Shown here: positions 17,176 through 25,773 of the stretch, piece after piece
How positions within the stretch are numbered: position 1 is the stretch's first letter
Layout of the letters: every line of letters starts with the position of its first letter
NCBI RefSeq assembly: GCF_006175985.1
Contig: NZ_SRSH01000004.1
Coordinates: 213,319-277,318 of the forward strand
Length of the DNA: 64,000 nucleotides
DNA from: Methylotetracoccus oryzae
GTDB taxonomy: Bacteria > Pseudomonadota > Gammaproteobacteria > Methylococcales > Methylococcaceae
Direction: 5' to 3'
Translations under genes and position numbers: made by a program
Notes under the pieces: generated by a model
What the model was told of the DNA's origin: nothing
Database searches by the model: none
Seen by the model: only the letters and a program-made list of their open reading frames with translations

Positions 17176-18857
17176 GCCAGGACAGCGGACCCGACCCGAT
17201 CCCTGCCGAAGAACGCCCGCCTTCGAGCGTCGAAGATGGGCAGCGCAGCGCCCCGACAGCGGACCCGCCCAAGGGCCAATCGACCGATAACAGCCCCGCA
17301 GCGGGCGGCGCCCCGTCGCGGGTTTTCCGCAATGCCGCTGCTCAGATCGGCGGACGGGGCCTGTACCTCCTAACCCGCGTTGCACTGCCCCCGTTTATCC
17401 TCGAACACATTAGCCTGCAGGAATATGGCATCTGGGCGACCTGCTTTCTGCTGATCGGCTACATCGGCATGGGCACATTCGGTATTGCCGGCGTCTACAT
17501 CCGCTACTCCGCGGAATACTATGCGCGCGGCGAAATGGAGCGCATCGGCCGGCTCGTCGGCGCCGGTATCCTGTTGACCGGAACCGTGAGCGCTGCGCTG
17601 ATCATCGCACTCTACGCGTGCATGCCCATTCTGTTTCGCTGGTTTCACATCGAACCGGAACTGCAGGGCATTGCCGGCGTGTCGATCCTGAGCGTCATCG
17701 GCGCAATGCTGCTCGATCTGCTGCTGCCCTATGGCTACGTGCTCCAGGGTATCCACCGCAACGCCGAGCAAACGATCGTCAACGTTCTGAGCTTCCTACT
17801 GGAGACGGCCCTGATCGTCGTTTTCCTGATCAAAGGATGGGGACTCGCGGGACTCCTGGCTGCCTACGTACTGCGTTCGATCTTCGCGCTGATGGTCATG
17901 CTGGCCTGGTTCCCCCGCATCCTCCCCGGATTCCGCATTCGCTTTCGAGGCCTGGGGCGCGACGAGTTCCGGCTGTTCTACCGCTATGGTGGCGCGCTGC
18001 AGCTGATCGGTGTCATCGCGATGTTTCTGAATACCAGCGAACGCGCCATCGCCGGCTATCTGACCAAGGGGGTGGGCTCCGTAGGCCTGCTCGATATCGG
18101 CCAGAAGTTTCCGGTGATGATCTCCCAGATCTTCAATGCGGCAACGAACACCTATCTGTCGGCGTTCACGCATTTGCACAGCCTCGATCAGCACCAGGAG
18201 CTCCAGCGTCTTTACGTCAAGTCCTCGCGCTATCTGAACCTGCTGAACGGTTTGGCGATGGGTTTCCTGGCGCCCTTTGCCCTCGCACTGATTACCGCCT
18301 GGATGGGCAAGTCGATCCCTTACGAGGAGGCGGGCACGGTGCTGCTCTACGCGGCGCTCGGCTTTCACGTGCAGGCGCTCACCGGACCGGCAACCACCTA
18401 TGCGCAGGCCACCCATCGGGTCGGCGCCACGCTGTGGTGGTTCCTGCTGCCTCAGGGTCTGGTGCTTGCGGGTGCTCTGGCCTGGATCCTGATGCGTGGA
18501 ACTCCCACCGTGCTCCATATCGCCGAAGCGGCCATGTGGTCGAGAATCACCAGCAGCGTGATCGTCCTGATTTATACCGTCGGCCAGCTGAAATTGTCGT
18601 TCCTGCGCTATGTCAGGGATGTGGTTCTGGTGGGGGCACTACCCTACGGCATCGGCTACGCACTGGCCTACGCCATCGAGAGACAACTCGACCTGACCAC
18701 GTTACCCCGTCTCCACTCGCTCGGCATCCTGGCCCTGACGGGCACCGGCTACCTTGTACTCACGCTGGGCTTGCTGATTGCCTTGGTGAGCACGCGCGAG
18801 GAAAGGCAAAGCCTCGGCGACCTGCTGACCCGGCGCTTGTCGCCGCGCCGCGCCTGA
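17172..18857 (+). CDS. Wzx-type polysaccharide flippase
   Basis: 561 residues. A Pro/Ser-rich cytoplasmic N-terminus of about 50 residues is followed by about twelve to fourteen hydrophobic segments typical of the oligosaccharide flippase (MATE/MVF-related) family; conserved pieces include VFRNAAAQIGGRGLYLLTRV at the first segment, GIWATCFLLIGYIGMGTFGI and FLNTSERAIAGYLTKGVGSVG. It should move the lipid-linked repeat unit across the inner membrane. GTG start overlapping the GT8 stop; convergent with the polymerase gene. Confidence 0.88.
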   Translation: MSQDSGPDPIPAEERPPSSVEDGQRSAPTADPPKGQSTDNSPAAGGAPSRVFRNAAAQIGGRGLYLLTRVALPPFILEHISLQEYGIWATCFLLIGYIGMGTFGIAGVYIRYSAEYYARGEMERIGRLVGAGILLTGTVSAALIIALYACMPILFRWFHIEPELQGIAGVSILSVIGAMLLDLLLPYGYVLQGIHRNAEQTIVNVLSFLLETALIVVFLIKGWGLAGLLAAYVLRSIFALMVMLAWFPRILPGFRIRFRGLGRDEFRLFYRYGGALQLIGVIAMFLNTSERAIAGYLTKGVGSVGLLDIGQKFPVMISQIFNAATNTYLSAFTHLHSLDQHQELQRLYVKSSRYLNLLNGLAMGFLAPFALALITAWMGKSIPYEEAGTVLLYAALGFHVQALTGPATTYAQATHRVGATLWWFLLPQGLVLAGALAWILMRGTPTVLHIAEAAMWSRITSSVIVLIYTVGQLKLSFLRYVRDVVLVGALPYGIGYALAYAIERQLDLTTLPRLHSLGILALTGTGYLVLTLGLLIALVSTREERQSLGDLLTRRLSPRRA

Positions 18858-18948
18858 CGATCGCCGGGGAGTATCGCAATCAATCGCCGTCAGTTCGTGA
18901 CGGGATCAGTGCGGATCTGCACCGAGGGCGTCTCGAAACAGATGAGAC

Positions 18949-20313
18949 CTACAGCACGCGACGGAAGTTGAAGGGACCGATCGCCGTGCCTCCTCCCTCG
19001 GGCGTCCGGCGAATCATGTAACTCTCCGCCCAACCCACCAGCATGAAGAACATCGGAATGGTCTGCTGTCCCATGAAGACCGTCGCGATCGCGATCGTAT
19101 AGCCGACAAAGATCCCAGCGAGGGTAAATGACAGCGCGCCACCGCGAGGCCCACCCGGTGGCTGTCGCATGCCGTAAACCACCAACCGAATCATCGTTCC
19201 CAGCAACAGATAAAGAAAAGCAACCATCGCCAGACGCCCGTGCATCAGCAACAAGAGCAGATAATGATTGTCGATGGACGCCATACCGGGTATTGCTGGC
19301 CATTTGGTCAATCCCCACCCCCATAAGGGCTCCTGGGCAGCGATATCAATGTAGTCCTCGATCATCTCGTAACGGTAGGCCGAGGTCTCCTGATTGGCAT
19401 CCTTGGCATTCTCTCGCCCGACCGATGCATACGCAATGAAACCGGCGGCAGCCGGTATACCCACCAATACCAGGGCGCTCAGGATGCCCACCATTGCCAG
19501 AAAACGATGGCTCTTGACCCGCCCCACCGCGGTCAGCGTCGCGCCGACAGATGATGCCAGCCAGGAACCTTTCGCCAGCGAGAAGACCAATCCACCCGTC
19601 ACGATCAGCGTCAACATCCGTGCCGGCTTGATCGGCATCCATCGCCAGCGCGCCGGCCAATCGGCGGGCCACGCGCCCGTCCACTCCAGCCAGCGCTGCA
19701 TCCGAAACGCGACGAGCATCATGATCCCGTTCAGCAGGGCATGCGCGTAGGGGCCGGCCGCTCTGGCCAGGCCAAAACGAAAGGTCGTCACCCAGGATTG
19801 ACCCTGGCCTGGAAAAAACCGGTCGAATAACCAACGCCATGCATTGAACCCCAAGCGGGTTTCGATGACATCGACGCAAGCCACGAACGAGAAGCACAGC
19901 ACGCAGACTTTCGCGAATACGACCCGCAGGCCATAAGGCTCGATCAGCCCCTTGGCAAAAACATACGGTGCGATACCGCCGAAAAGCATCCCGAAAATGA
20001 GATTTTGCGCATCCGCGTACCCGGACGCGCGATACTCCGAATAACCCACACAAAAGGCGTAAAATAGGACCCAGAGATCGGTTGCGCTGAAAACAAATCC
20101 GGGAAAGCCGGCCATCGCGTAGGCGATGAACAGACCGACACCGGCACTCTGACTGAAGTTCGGATCCGGGATGCCCGGCGTGATGGCGCGGTAGTAATCC
20201 GGCAGCAGCAGCACGACCGGCAGGTAGACGCGAAGAAACGCAAACGGCACGGAACGACGGTTCGCCAGTAGGTAGGCCAGAACACCCGGTATAAAGGTGA
20301 TGTAGGAGAGCAC
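18949..20313 (-). CDS. O-antigen ligase/polymerase-like membrane protein (Wzy-type)
   Basis: 454 residues with about ten to twelve hydrophobic segments and a large loop with YRYEMIEDYIDIAAQEPLWGWGLTKWPAIPGMASIDNHYL, split here into YEMIEDYIDIA, LWGWGLTKWP and SIDNHYL. The pattern 'W-G-x-G ... D-N-x-Y/L' is that of O-antigen ligase/EPS polymerase proteins. Likely polymerises repeat units at the periplasmic face. The start is a GTG without an obvious Shine-Dalgarno, so the N-terminus may differ. Divergent from the lipoprotein gene at 20519. Confidence 0.78.
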   Translation of the reverse strand: MLSYITFIPGVLAYLLANRRSVPFAFLRVYLPVVLLLPDYYRAITPGIPDPNFSQSAGVGLFIAYAMAGFPGFVFSATDLWVLFYAFCVGYSEYRASGYADAQNLIFGMLFGGIAPYVFAKGLIEPYGLRVVFAKVCVLCFSFVACVDVIETRLGFNAWRWLFDRFFPGQGQSWVTTFRFGLARAAGPYAHALLNGIMMLVAFRMQRWLEWTGAWPADWPARWRWMPIKPARMLTLIVTGGLVFSLAKGSWLASSVGATLTAVGRVKSHRFLAMVGILSALVLVGIPAAAGFIAYASVGRENAKDANQETSAYRYEMIEDYIDIAAQEPLWGWGLTKWPAIPGMASIDNHYLLLLLMHGRLAMVAFLYLLLGTMIRLVVYGMRQPPGGPRGGALSFTLAGIFVGYTIAIATVFMGQQTIPMFFMLVGWAESYMIRRTPEGGGTAIGPFNFRRVL

Positions 20314-20518
20314 GTCAGTTGCTGTGGCCGATATGAAATGTGGCTGCAGGCGGCCTCAAAACTCGCCCACGCCCACGCTGGGGGTTGGTCGGGGTATCAA
20401 AGTATACCCAGCCGTCGGCTCCGCGACGAACGCGCACGGCGCAGGACCCTGCTCGAAAATCAAGGTGTGGCCCGTTCGATACGTTCGGTATCCGCGGCAT
20501 GAAGGAGATCGGAAGACG
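20314..20518. promoter_or_regulatory. divergent intergenic region, polymerase and lipoprotein genes
   Basis: 205 bases between oppositely oriented starts, so promoters for both genes are expected. A TATACC hexamer at 20403-20408 resembles a -10 element but no matching -35 at normal spacing was seen. AAGGAG and GGAAG lie just before the ATG at 20519. Confidence 0.35.
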
Positions 20519-22474
20519 ATGATCGCATTCACCGAACAATCACCGCGTTGGGTTCTGGCTCGAGCAGCCTGGATACTTTCGGTGGCATTGATCACGGCCG
20601 GGTGCAACCGGACCGACCCCACCCCGGAACAGCGGCCGCTGCGACTCGGCGTCAATATCGAAGGCTTGGCGTACTGGGGCACGGAGGCGGCATTCGTCAA
20701 TCTGGCGAAAATGGCATCGCCCTGGCTCACGCAGTGCGACCCGCGCCAGGATCCCTATTGCGCCGACGGGCTATTCGGGGTTGCCGGCGCCAACAGCTGG
20801 AATACCAAGGAACAGGACAAACTGGACCTGGACGAAAAGGGCTACCCGAGAAGCCTCCCCGACGTCAGCCAGGGCACCGTCAACCACACCAACTTTACGT
20901 CGGTCAGCACACTGATTCCGACGGGCCTCAGCCCGCTTCGCACATCCGGCCGCTTCGTGGTGCGCTACGACGGCGAGGGACGTCTGGTCTACGGCCGCGG
21001 CGCCACGCGGAACGCGGCGCTCTCCAAGCCCGGACGGGACGTCCTCGATGTGACCACGGACGGGAATCAGACCTGGTTTCAGCTCACCATCGCCGCGACC
21101 GATCCACGCAAAAGCGGGCGCTACCTCCGCAACATACGCATCTTCCCCGAAGGTGGTGCGTGCGCCTCCGATCCCGCCCTCGCCTGCAGCATTTCGGACA
21201 CCGGAGAAGCGTGCCCGAACAACGGCACTTGCCGATCCTTCGAGGACAGCGAAACCGATCAGCCCTTTCATCCCGCCTTTCTGTCGAACCTGCGCCCGTT
21301 CCGCGCGATTCGTTTCATGGCGTTCCAGAACACCAACGCCTCCTGGACCGAACGGTGGGACCAGCGGACATCGCCCGAGCGCTTCACCTGGGTTTCGGAC
21401 CACGCTGATGGTGGTCCGGTCGAAATGATCGTGGCTCTCGGCAACCGAACCGGAACCGACATCTGGGTCAACATGCCCACTCGCTCGGATGATGACTATG
21501 TCCGACAGTTCGCGACCTACGTTCACGACCACCTGCAGCCGGCGCGCCGAGTCTATGTCGAATACAGCAACGAGGTCTGGAACACCGCATTCCCGGGGGG
21601 AGCGTGGGTCGAAGCCAAGGCTCTGGCGCGCTGGCCGAACGCCAAGGACACCCCTTTCGGCAAGCGCCTGCAATGGTACGGCATGCGCGCGGCCCAGATC
21701 TGCGACCTCTGGCATCAGGTCTTCGCGGCCGATTCGGCCCGCCTGAGCTGCATCATGGGTGCGCAGGCGGCGAACCCCTGGACGGCGAAACAGGCGCTGG
21801 AGTGTCCGCTGTGGGCAAGCGAAGCAGGCAATACCCCCTGCGTGAAACACGGCATACAGGGCCTCGCAGTCGCCCCGTACTTCGGTTTCTATATCGGCAA
21901 CCCCAAGCATCTTCCGGCACTGCAGTCCTGGGCGCGGCAACCGGGTGGCGGACTCGACAGCGTGTTTGCCGAAGTGTTCGACGGCGGTGAATTCGATGAC
22001 GGCCCGCAACAGGGCGCCTTGAGCCAAGCGAACGAGCATATGCGGCTCAGCGCGGCCGTCGCCCGCAATCATGGCCTCGAATTGGTGGCTTACGAAGGTG
22101 GTCAGCATCTGGTCGGCCTGGCCGAAACGCTCAACGACAAATCGGCGAACGAACTGCTGATGGCCGCCAACCGCGATACCCGCATGGGAGAAGCTTATGC
22201 GCTTCACCTCGACGATTGGCAGGCGGCCGGGGGCGGTCTCTACAACCTATGGAACAGCGTGTCGCCTTACACGCTCTGGGGCAGCTGGGGACTCAAGGAA
22301 TATCGCGATCAGGCGGACGCTCCGAAATACGATGCGGCCGTGCGCGCGGTAGAGCGCGCCCGGGAAAAGCCGGCGCAGCCGGAACTCCCCTCGCAAGCAC
22401 TCCCGTCGACTGCGATCCCCGAGAGGACCGGCCTCATGCCGCCGGCAGATCCCTCTCCAGCGTCAGCACATTGA
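20519..22474 (+). CDS. lipoprotein with glycosidase-like catalytic-domain features, EPS locus
   Basis: 651 residues. The N-terminus ends in a lipobox (ALITAGC, Cys near residue 27), so the mature protein should be lipid-anchored. The body has features of TIM-barrel glycoside hydrolase-like proteins: LRLGVNIEGLAYWGTEAAF, the motif VYVEYSNEVWNTAF (an acid-containing strand shared with proteins annotated as cellulose-binding in EPS clusters), LVAYEGGQHL and YNLWNSVSPYTLWGSWGL. Catalytic residues are not proven. It may trim or bind the EPS at the periplasmic or outer face. Its 3' end overlaps the convergent RsbW-like gene by 41 bases. Confidence 0.72.
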   Translation: MIAFTEQSPRWVLARAAWILSVALITAGCNRTDPTPEQRPLRLGVNIEGLAYWGTEAAFVNLAKMASPWLTQCDPRQDPYCADGLFGVAGANSWNTKEQDKLDLDEKGYPRSLPDVSQGTVNHTNFTSVSTLIPTGLSPLRTSGRFVVRYDGEGRLVYGRGATRNAALSKPGRDVLDVTTDGNQTWFQLTIAATDPRKSGRYLRNIRIFPEGGACASDPALACSISDTGEACPNNGTCRSFEDSETDQPFHPAFLSNLRPFRAIRFMAFQNTNASWTERWDQRTSPERFTWVSDHADGGPVEMIVALGNRTGTDIWVNMPTRSDDDYVRQFATYVHDHLQPARRVYVEYSNEVWNTAFPGGAWVEAKALARWPNAKDTPFGKRLQWYGMRAAQICDLWHQVFAADSARLSCIMGAQAANPWTAKQALECPLWASEAGNTPCVKHGIQGLAVAPYFGFYIGNPKHLPALQSWARQPGGGLDSVFAEVFDGGEFDDGPQQGALSQANEHMRLSAAVARNHGLELVAYEGGQHLVGLAETLNDKSANELLMAANRDTRMGEAYALHLDDWQAAGGGLYNLWNSVSPYTLWGSWGLKEYRDQADAPKYDAAVRAVERAREKPAQPELPSQALPSTAIPERTGLMPPADPSPASAH

Positions 22475-22889
22475 TGCCGTCCTCGACGCGATACCCGATG
22501 CGGTCCATGCAAGCTCGAATGATGGGCCAGCCGCGGCCGCGCTCCTCGGCAGAGTCCGGGAAATCTGCACCGGGCGGCAATGCCATCGGCTCTCCGCGGT
22601 CGCGGATTTCGATCCGCAGCCGGTCGCGCTCCTTGTGCCAGACGATTGTGATCGGCTGGCCCGGCTGCTGCCGGTAACCGTGCACGGCAATGTTGCTCAG
22701 CACCTCAGCCACCGCCAGCTCGATCTTCCAGGCCACCCCGCTGGCGATCTCGGTCAGATCGCACCAGGCCCGGACCGCAACGATCGCGTAATGGATAGAG
22801 CCCAGTTCGCAGGTGAACTCGAGTTGCAGCCGCACCGACGCCGCAACACCATCCGGCACGGCCCCGATCGCTTCCTTTTCCGTGCTCAT
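22434..22889 (-). CDS. RsbW-like anti-sigma-type serine kinase (HATPase_c)
   Basis: 151 residues, a stand-alone GHKL ATPase of the partner-switch type. The N-box is AVAEVLSNIAVHGYRQ (E, N and H conserved), the G1 box is IEIRDRGEPM, and the G2 region is AEERGRGWPII. No His phosphotransfer domain, so it is expected to phosphorylate a STAS-domain serine rather than a histidine. The start overlaps the stop of the REC-PP2C gene (ATGA), and a STAS protein lies upstream in the same operon (29026-29367), giving a plausible kinase-phosphatase-substrate set. Confidence 0.87.
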   Translation of the reverse strand: MSTEKEAIGAVPDGVAASVRLQLEFTCELGSIHYAIVAVRAWCDLTEIASGVAWKIELAVAEVLSNIAVHGYRQQPGQPITIVWHKERDRLRIEIRDRGEPMALPPGADFPDSAEERGRGWPIIRACMDRIGYRVEDGINVLTLERDLPAA

Positions 22890-24136
22890 GGGCGCTCCAG
22901 GACCAGCAAGCTGATGTCGTCGTCGAACTCCGCGACGCCCCGCCATGCGAGCAGCTCGGCTCGAACAGCCGGGATCAGCTGTTCGAGGCTCCGGCCGGCA
23001 TGCGTGAGCAGCAGGCGCTCCAGCCGTTCCACGCCATACGCTTCGCCCTCGGCGTTACAGCACTCGACGATCCCGTCGGAGTAGAGGACCAGCCGATCCC
23101 CCGGTGTCATCTGCAGCTGGATCTCGTCATAGGGCAGATCCGGGAAAAAGCCGATCGCGAACCCGCCGGACCCCACGTGACGAGCGCCGCCGCCATCGCC
23201 CCGAACCAGTACCGGCGGCGGATGCCCCGCCTGAACGAAGGTAACGTTACCGGATGGATGATGAATCAGCCCGTAGATCATCGTGAAATAGATGTCACGA
23301 TCGTCAGCCGACGCGAAATGGGCATTGAGTTCGGCGGCAACCTGAGCCGGAGGCGTCAGAGTAAAGTACGGGGGCGACGTGCTCGGGCGTTTCAGCAAGC
23401 TGTAATTTTCCCCGCTGGGGGTAAGGATCTGCGCGACCGAAAAGGAAAACAGCGCCGACGGTACGCCGTGACCGGACACATCGAGGATGAAGAACGCCAG
23501 ATGGTCTGCGTCCAGTTCGAAGTAGCCGAACATGTCGCCGGCCAGCATCTGCGCCGGCAGGAAGAGCCCATCGCTGCGGATTCCACCGATGGTCGCCGGA
23601 GACGGCAGCAACGACTGCTGCAACTTCGCCGCCGCATCGATGTCGCGGCACAGTGTGCTGTAGATCTTGTTGGCACCGTCGAGCTCGCGGTAGACACTGT
23701 CATACCGCTGCTGCAACTCGTTGTTGAAATGTTCCAGCGCCCGGTTCTTCTCAGCGAGTTGTGCCTGCAGTTCGATGAGGCGCTGACCGGCCCTGATCCG
23801 GACCTTGAGCTCTTCCGGATCGACCGGTTTGACCAGGAAGTCGTCAGCCCCCGCATCCATGCCGTCGATCAACGACTGTTTGTCGTTGCGTCCCGTCAGC
23901 AGGATGAAATAGGTGTAGGGGCGGCTCGTATCCGCCCGCAGCCAGCGGCACAGATCGATGCCGTCCATGCCCTCCATGTTCCAGTCGCAAAGCACCAGGG
24001 CCACGGATCGCTGCCGGAGGATCGCCTGCGCCTCGAGACCATCGCGCGCTTCGATGACGTCGAACTGCAGGGTTCGCAAGCGAAGCCCGATCAGCAACAG
24101 CGTCGTGGGATCGTCGTCGACGAGCAGGATTTCCAT
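22886..24136 (-). CDS. response regulator with PP2C-type (RsbU/SpoIIE) serine phosphatase output
   Basis: 416 residues. Residues 1-120 are a receiver domain with the acidic pocket LLVDDD, the phosphoacceptor D51 in LCDWNMEGMDG, Thr in LLTGRND and Lys in FLVKPVDP. A coiled coil (about 120-165, LAEKNRALEHFNNELQQRY) leads to a PP2C-like phosphatase with LQQSLLP, GDMFGYFELD, FILDVSGHGVPSALF, AGHPPPVLV, LVLYSDGIVE and FDDDISLLVL (metal-binding Asp residues present). Likely dephosphorylates the STAS protein when the receiver is phosphorylated. Eight bases after the acyltransferase gene. Confidence 0.9.
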   Translation of the reverse strand: MEILLVDDDPTTLLLIGLRLRTLQFDVIEARDGLEAQAILRQRSVALVLCDWNMEGMDGIDLCRWLRADTSRPYTYFILLTGRNDKQSLIDGMDAGADDFLVKPVDPEELKVRIRAGQRLIELQAQLAEKNRALEHFNNELQQRYDSVYRELDGANKIYSTLCRDIDAAAKLQQSLLPSPATIGGIRSDGLFLPAQMLAGDMFGYFELDADHLAFFILDVSGHGVPSALFSFSVAQILTPSGENYSLLKRPSTSPPYFTLTPPAQVAAELNAHFASADDRDIYFTMIYGLIHHPSGNVTFVQAGHPPPVLVRGDGGGARHVGSGGFAIGFFPDLPYDEIQLQMTPGDRLVLYSDGIVECCNAEGEAYGVERLERLLLTHAGRSLEQLIPAVRAELLAWRGVAEFDDDISLLVLERP

Positions 24137-24144
24137 GGCACGGG

Positions 24145-24744
24145 TCAGCGCGAGTGCGGGTTGGCCCCCCGCATTACAGCACGGGCCGGGATACCGACAA
24201 CCGTCTCGCCGGCGGCGACGTCACGGGTGACGACCGCGTTGGCGCCGACGACCGCCCCGTCGCCGATCGTGACACCCGGCAGCACCATCACGCCCCGTCC
24301 GATCCACGCGTTGCGCCCAATCCGTATCGGCTTTGCGACGTGGCCCGTGTCGCGCGGCGACTCGCCTGGGACGACACGGTGATTGGCATCGCGGAGGCTT
24401 GTGTACTCGCCGATCATCGCCCCATCGCCGATGCTGATCTCCTCGAACGCGACGATGTGCACCCCGCGTGAGATCACGACACCATCGCCGATGCGGATGT
24501 GCCCGGCCCCCTGCGTCTCCAGATAAAGGTCCCGGTAAAGGTAAAGATGCTTGCCGAAAGTCATCGCCCGCGTGCCATGCAGCTCGGGGCAACCCAGGAC
24601 CACGGTCGTTGGATCGAGCCGACCGCCCAGGGCGAGGTCCAGCCGGGCGTAGGCCCACAGCCGCCCTGCCCCGTCCAGCCGTCCTCTCAGCCACGCCAGC
24701 GGCACCAGCAACCGGGCAAGCAGACGTTTCGGGTCAACGGCCAT
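24145..24744 (-). CDS. hexapeptide-repeat acyltransferase (WcaF/LacA-like)
   Basis: 199 residues with left-handed beta-helix repeats: [64 protein letters not shown] and VVGIPARAV. The likely active-site loop is [12 protein letters not shown], where the His aligns with the catalytic His of maltose/galactoside acetyltransferases. Probably acetylates an EPS sugar. Sits three bases after the GT2 gene. Confidence 0.83.
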   Translation of the reverse strand: MAVDPKRLLARLLVPLAWLRGRLDGAGRLWAYARLDLALGGRLDPTTVVLGCPELHGTRAMTFGKHLYLYRDLYLETQGAGHIRIGDGVVISRGVHIVAFEEISIGDGAMIGEYTSLRDANHRVVPGESPRDTGHVAKPIRIGRNAWIGRGVMVLPGVTIGDGAVVGANAVVTRDVAAGETVVGIPARAVMRGANPHSR

Positions 24745-24747
24745 GGC

Positions 24748-25773
24748 TTATTTGTACTCGATCAGGAACCGGGGCTGCCCGCGCCAGTGGTCCCACCAGT
24801 AGCTGAGCTGGCCCAGTGCGATCGGGATCTGCTGGAGATGCGAATGGACGCCGTAGCACACCAGGGTCAGCAGGTCGCGCGACTTCCAGCGCGCCTTGTA
24901 GGCTGAGCGAAGCACCAGGCCCAGCGCCAGCGTCGCGGCCAGGAGGATCGGCCACCACGCACCGACCAAAAGGGCCATGACCGGCGCAGCGCCCCCCAGT
25001 GCGAGCAGCACCGCCGCGTGGATCAGGTTGCGGCGCGCATCGCGAAGCCACAGCGGAAACGCCGTATGCTTAAGGCGTTGCGAAACCTCGGCATACGCAT
25101 AGCCCGCGCGCACCGCGCGCTTCCAATAAGCCGGCCACCGCTCGATCGCAAGATCGTGGCGCGTCATCGGCTGGTCGACATGCAGAATCGTCAGGCCACG
25201 CGCGCGGATGCGCTGGCACAGCTCCGGCTCCTCACCGGCTATGAGTTCCTCGGAAAAGCCGCCGACCGCTTCGAGTACCTTGCGTCGCATCAGTGCGTCT
25301 CCCCCGCAGAAATCGGACGGCCCCGGTGGATAGATCCAGTCCAGGTCCATGACCCGATTGTAGACGGACGCCTCCGGCCTGACTTCGCGCCGATGGCCCC
25401 AGACCACGGCCACAGTAGGATCCTCGAATTCCGCCACAGCCCGTTCGACAAACCCCGGCTCCAGCAGCGTGTCGCCATCCAGAAACAGGACGTTCTCGGC
25501 GGCAGCCGAACGCCAGCCGGCATTACGGCCGATGGCGGCACTGGGGCGGGTCGGACGAACGGTGATGACGTTCGCACCGAACGAGCGAGCCCTGTCCGGA
25601 CTGCCGTCATGCGAGGCCGAGTCCACGTAGATGATTTCGACGGAACCGATCGCGGCAGTCGCCAGGCGGATCGACTGCAGGCAACGAACCAGCCGTTCAC
25701 CTTCGTTGCGACCGATCACTACCACCGAAAGCGAAGGGGGCATATTCATCGCATCACCAGATTCAACGGTCAC
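24748..25773 (-). CDS. GT2 family glycosyltransferase with C-terminal membrane segments
   Basis: 341 residues. GT-A motifs: LSVVVIGRNEGERLVRCL, IIYVDSASHDGSPD, VLFLDGDTLLEPGF (DxD as DGD), DFCGGDALMRRKVLEAVGG and GEEPELCQRIRARG (the ED-type motif). Two hydrophobic segments follow (LIHAAVLLALGGAAPVMALL; WPILLAATLALGLVL). Start taken as the GTG overlapping the Wzc-like stop (GTGA); an ATG at 25749 is a real alternative since neither has a strong Shine-Dalgarno. Confidence 0.85.
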   Translation of the reverse strand: MTVESGDAMNMPPSLSVVVIGRNEGERLVRCLQSIRLATAAIGSVEIIYVDSASHDGSPDRARSFGANVITVRPTRPSAAIGRNAGWRSAAAENVLFLDGDTLLEPGFVERAVAEFEDPTVAVVWGHRREVRPEASVYNRVMDLDWIYPPGPSDFCGGDALMRRKVLEAVGGFSEELIAGEEPELCQRIRARGLTILHVDQPMTRHDLAIERWPAYWKRAVRAGYAYAEVSQRLKHTAFPLWLRDARRNLIHAAVLLALGGAAPVMALLVGAWWPILLAATLALGLVLRSAYKARWKSRDLLTLVCYGVHSHLQQIPIALGQLSYWWDHWRGQPRFLIEYK

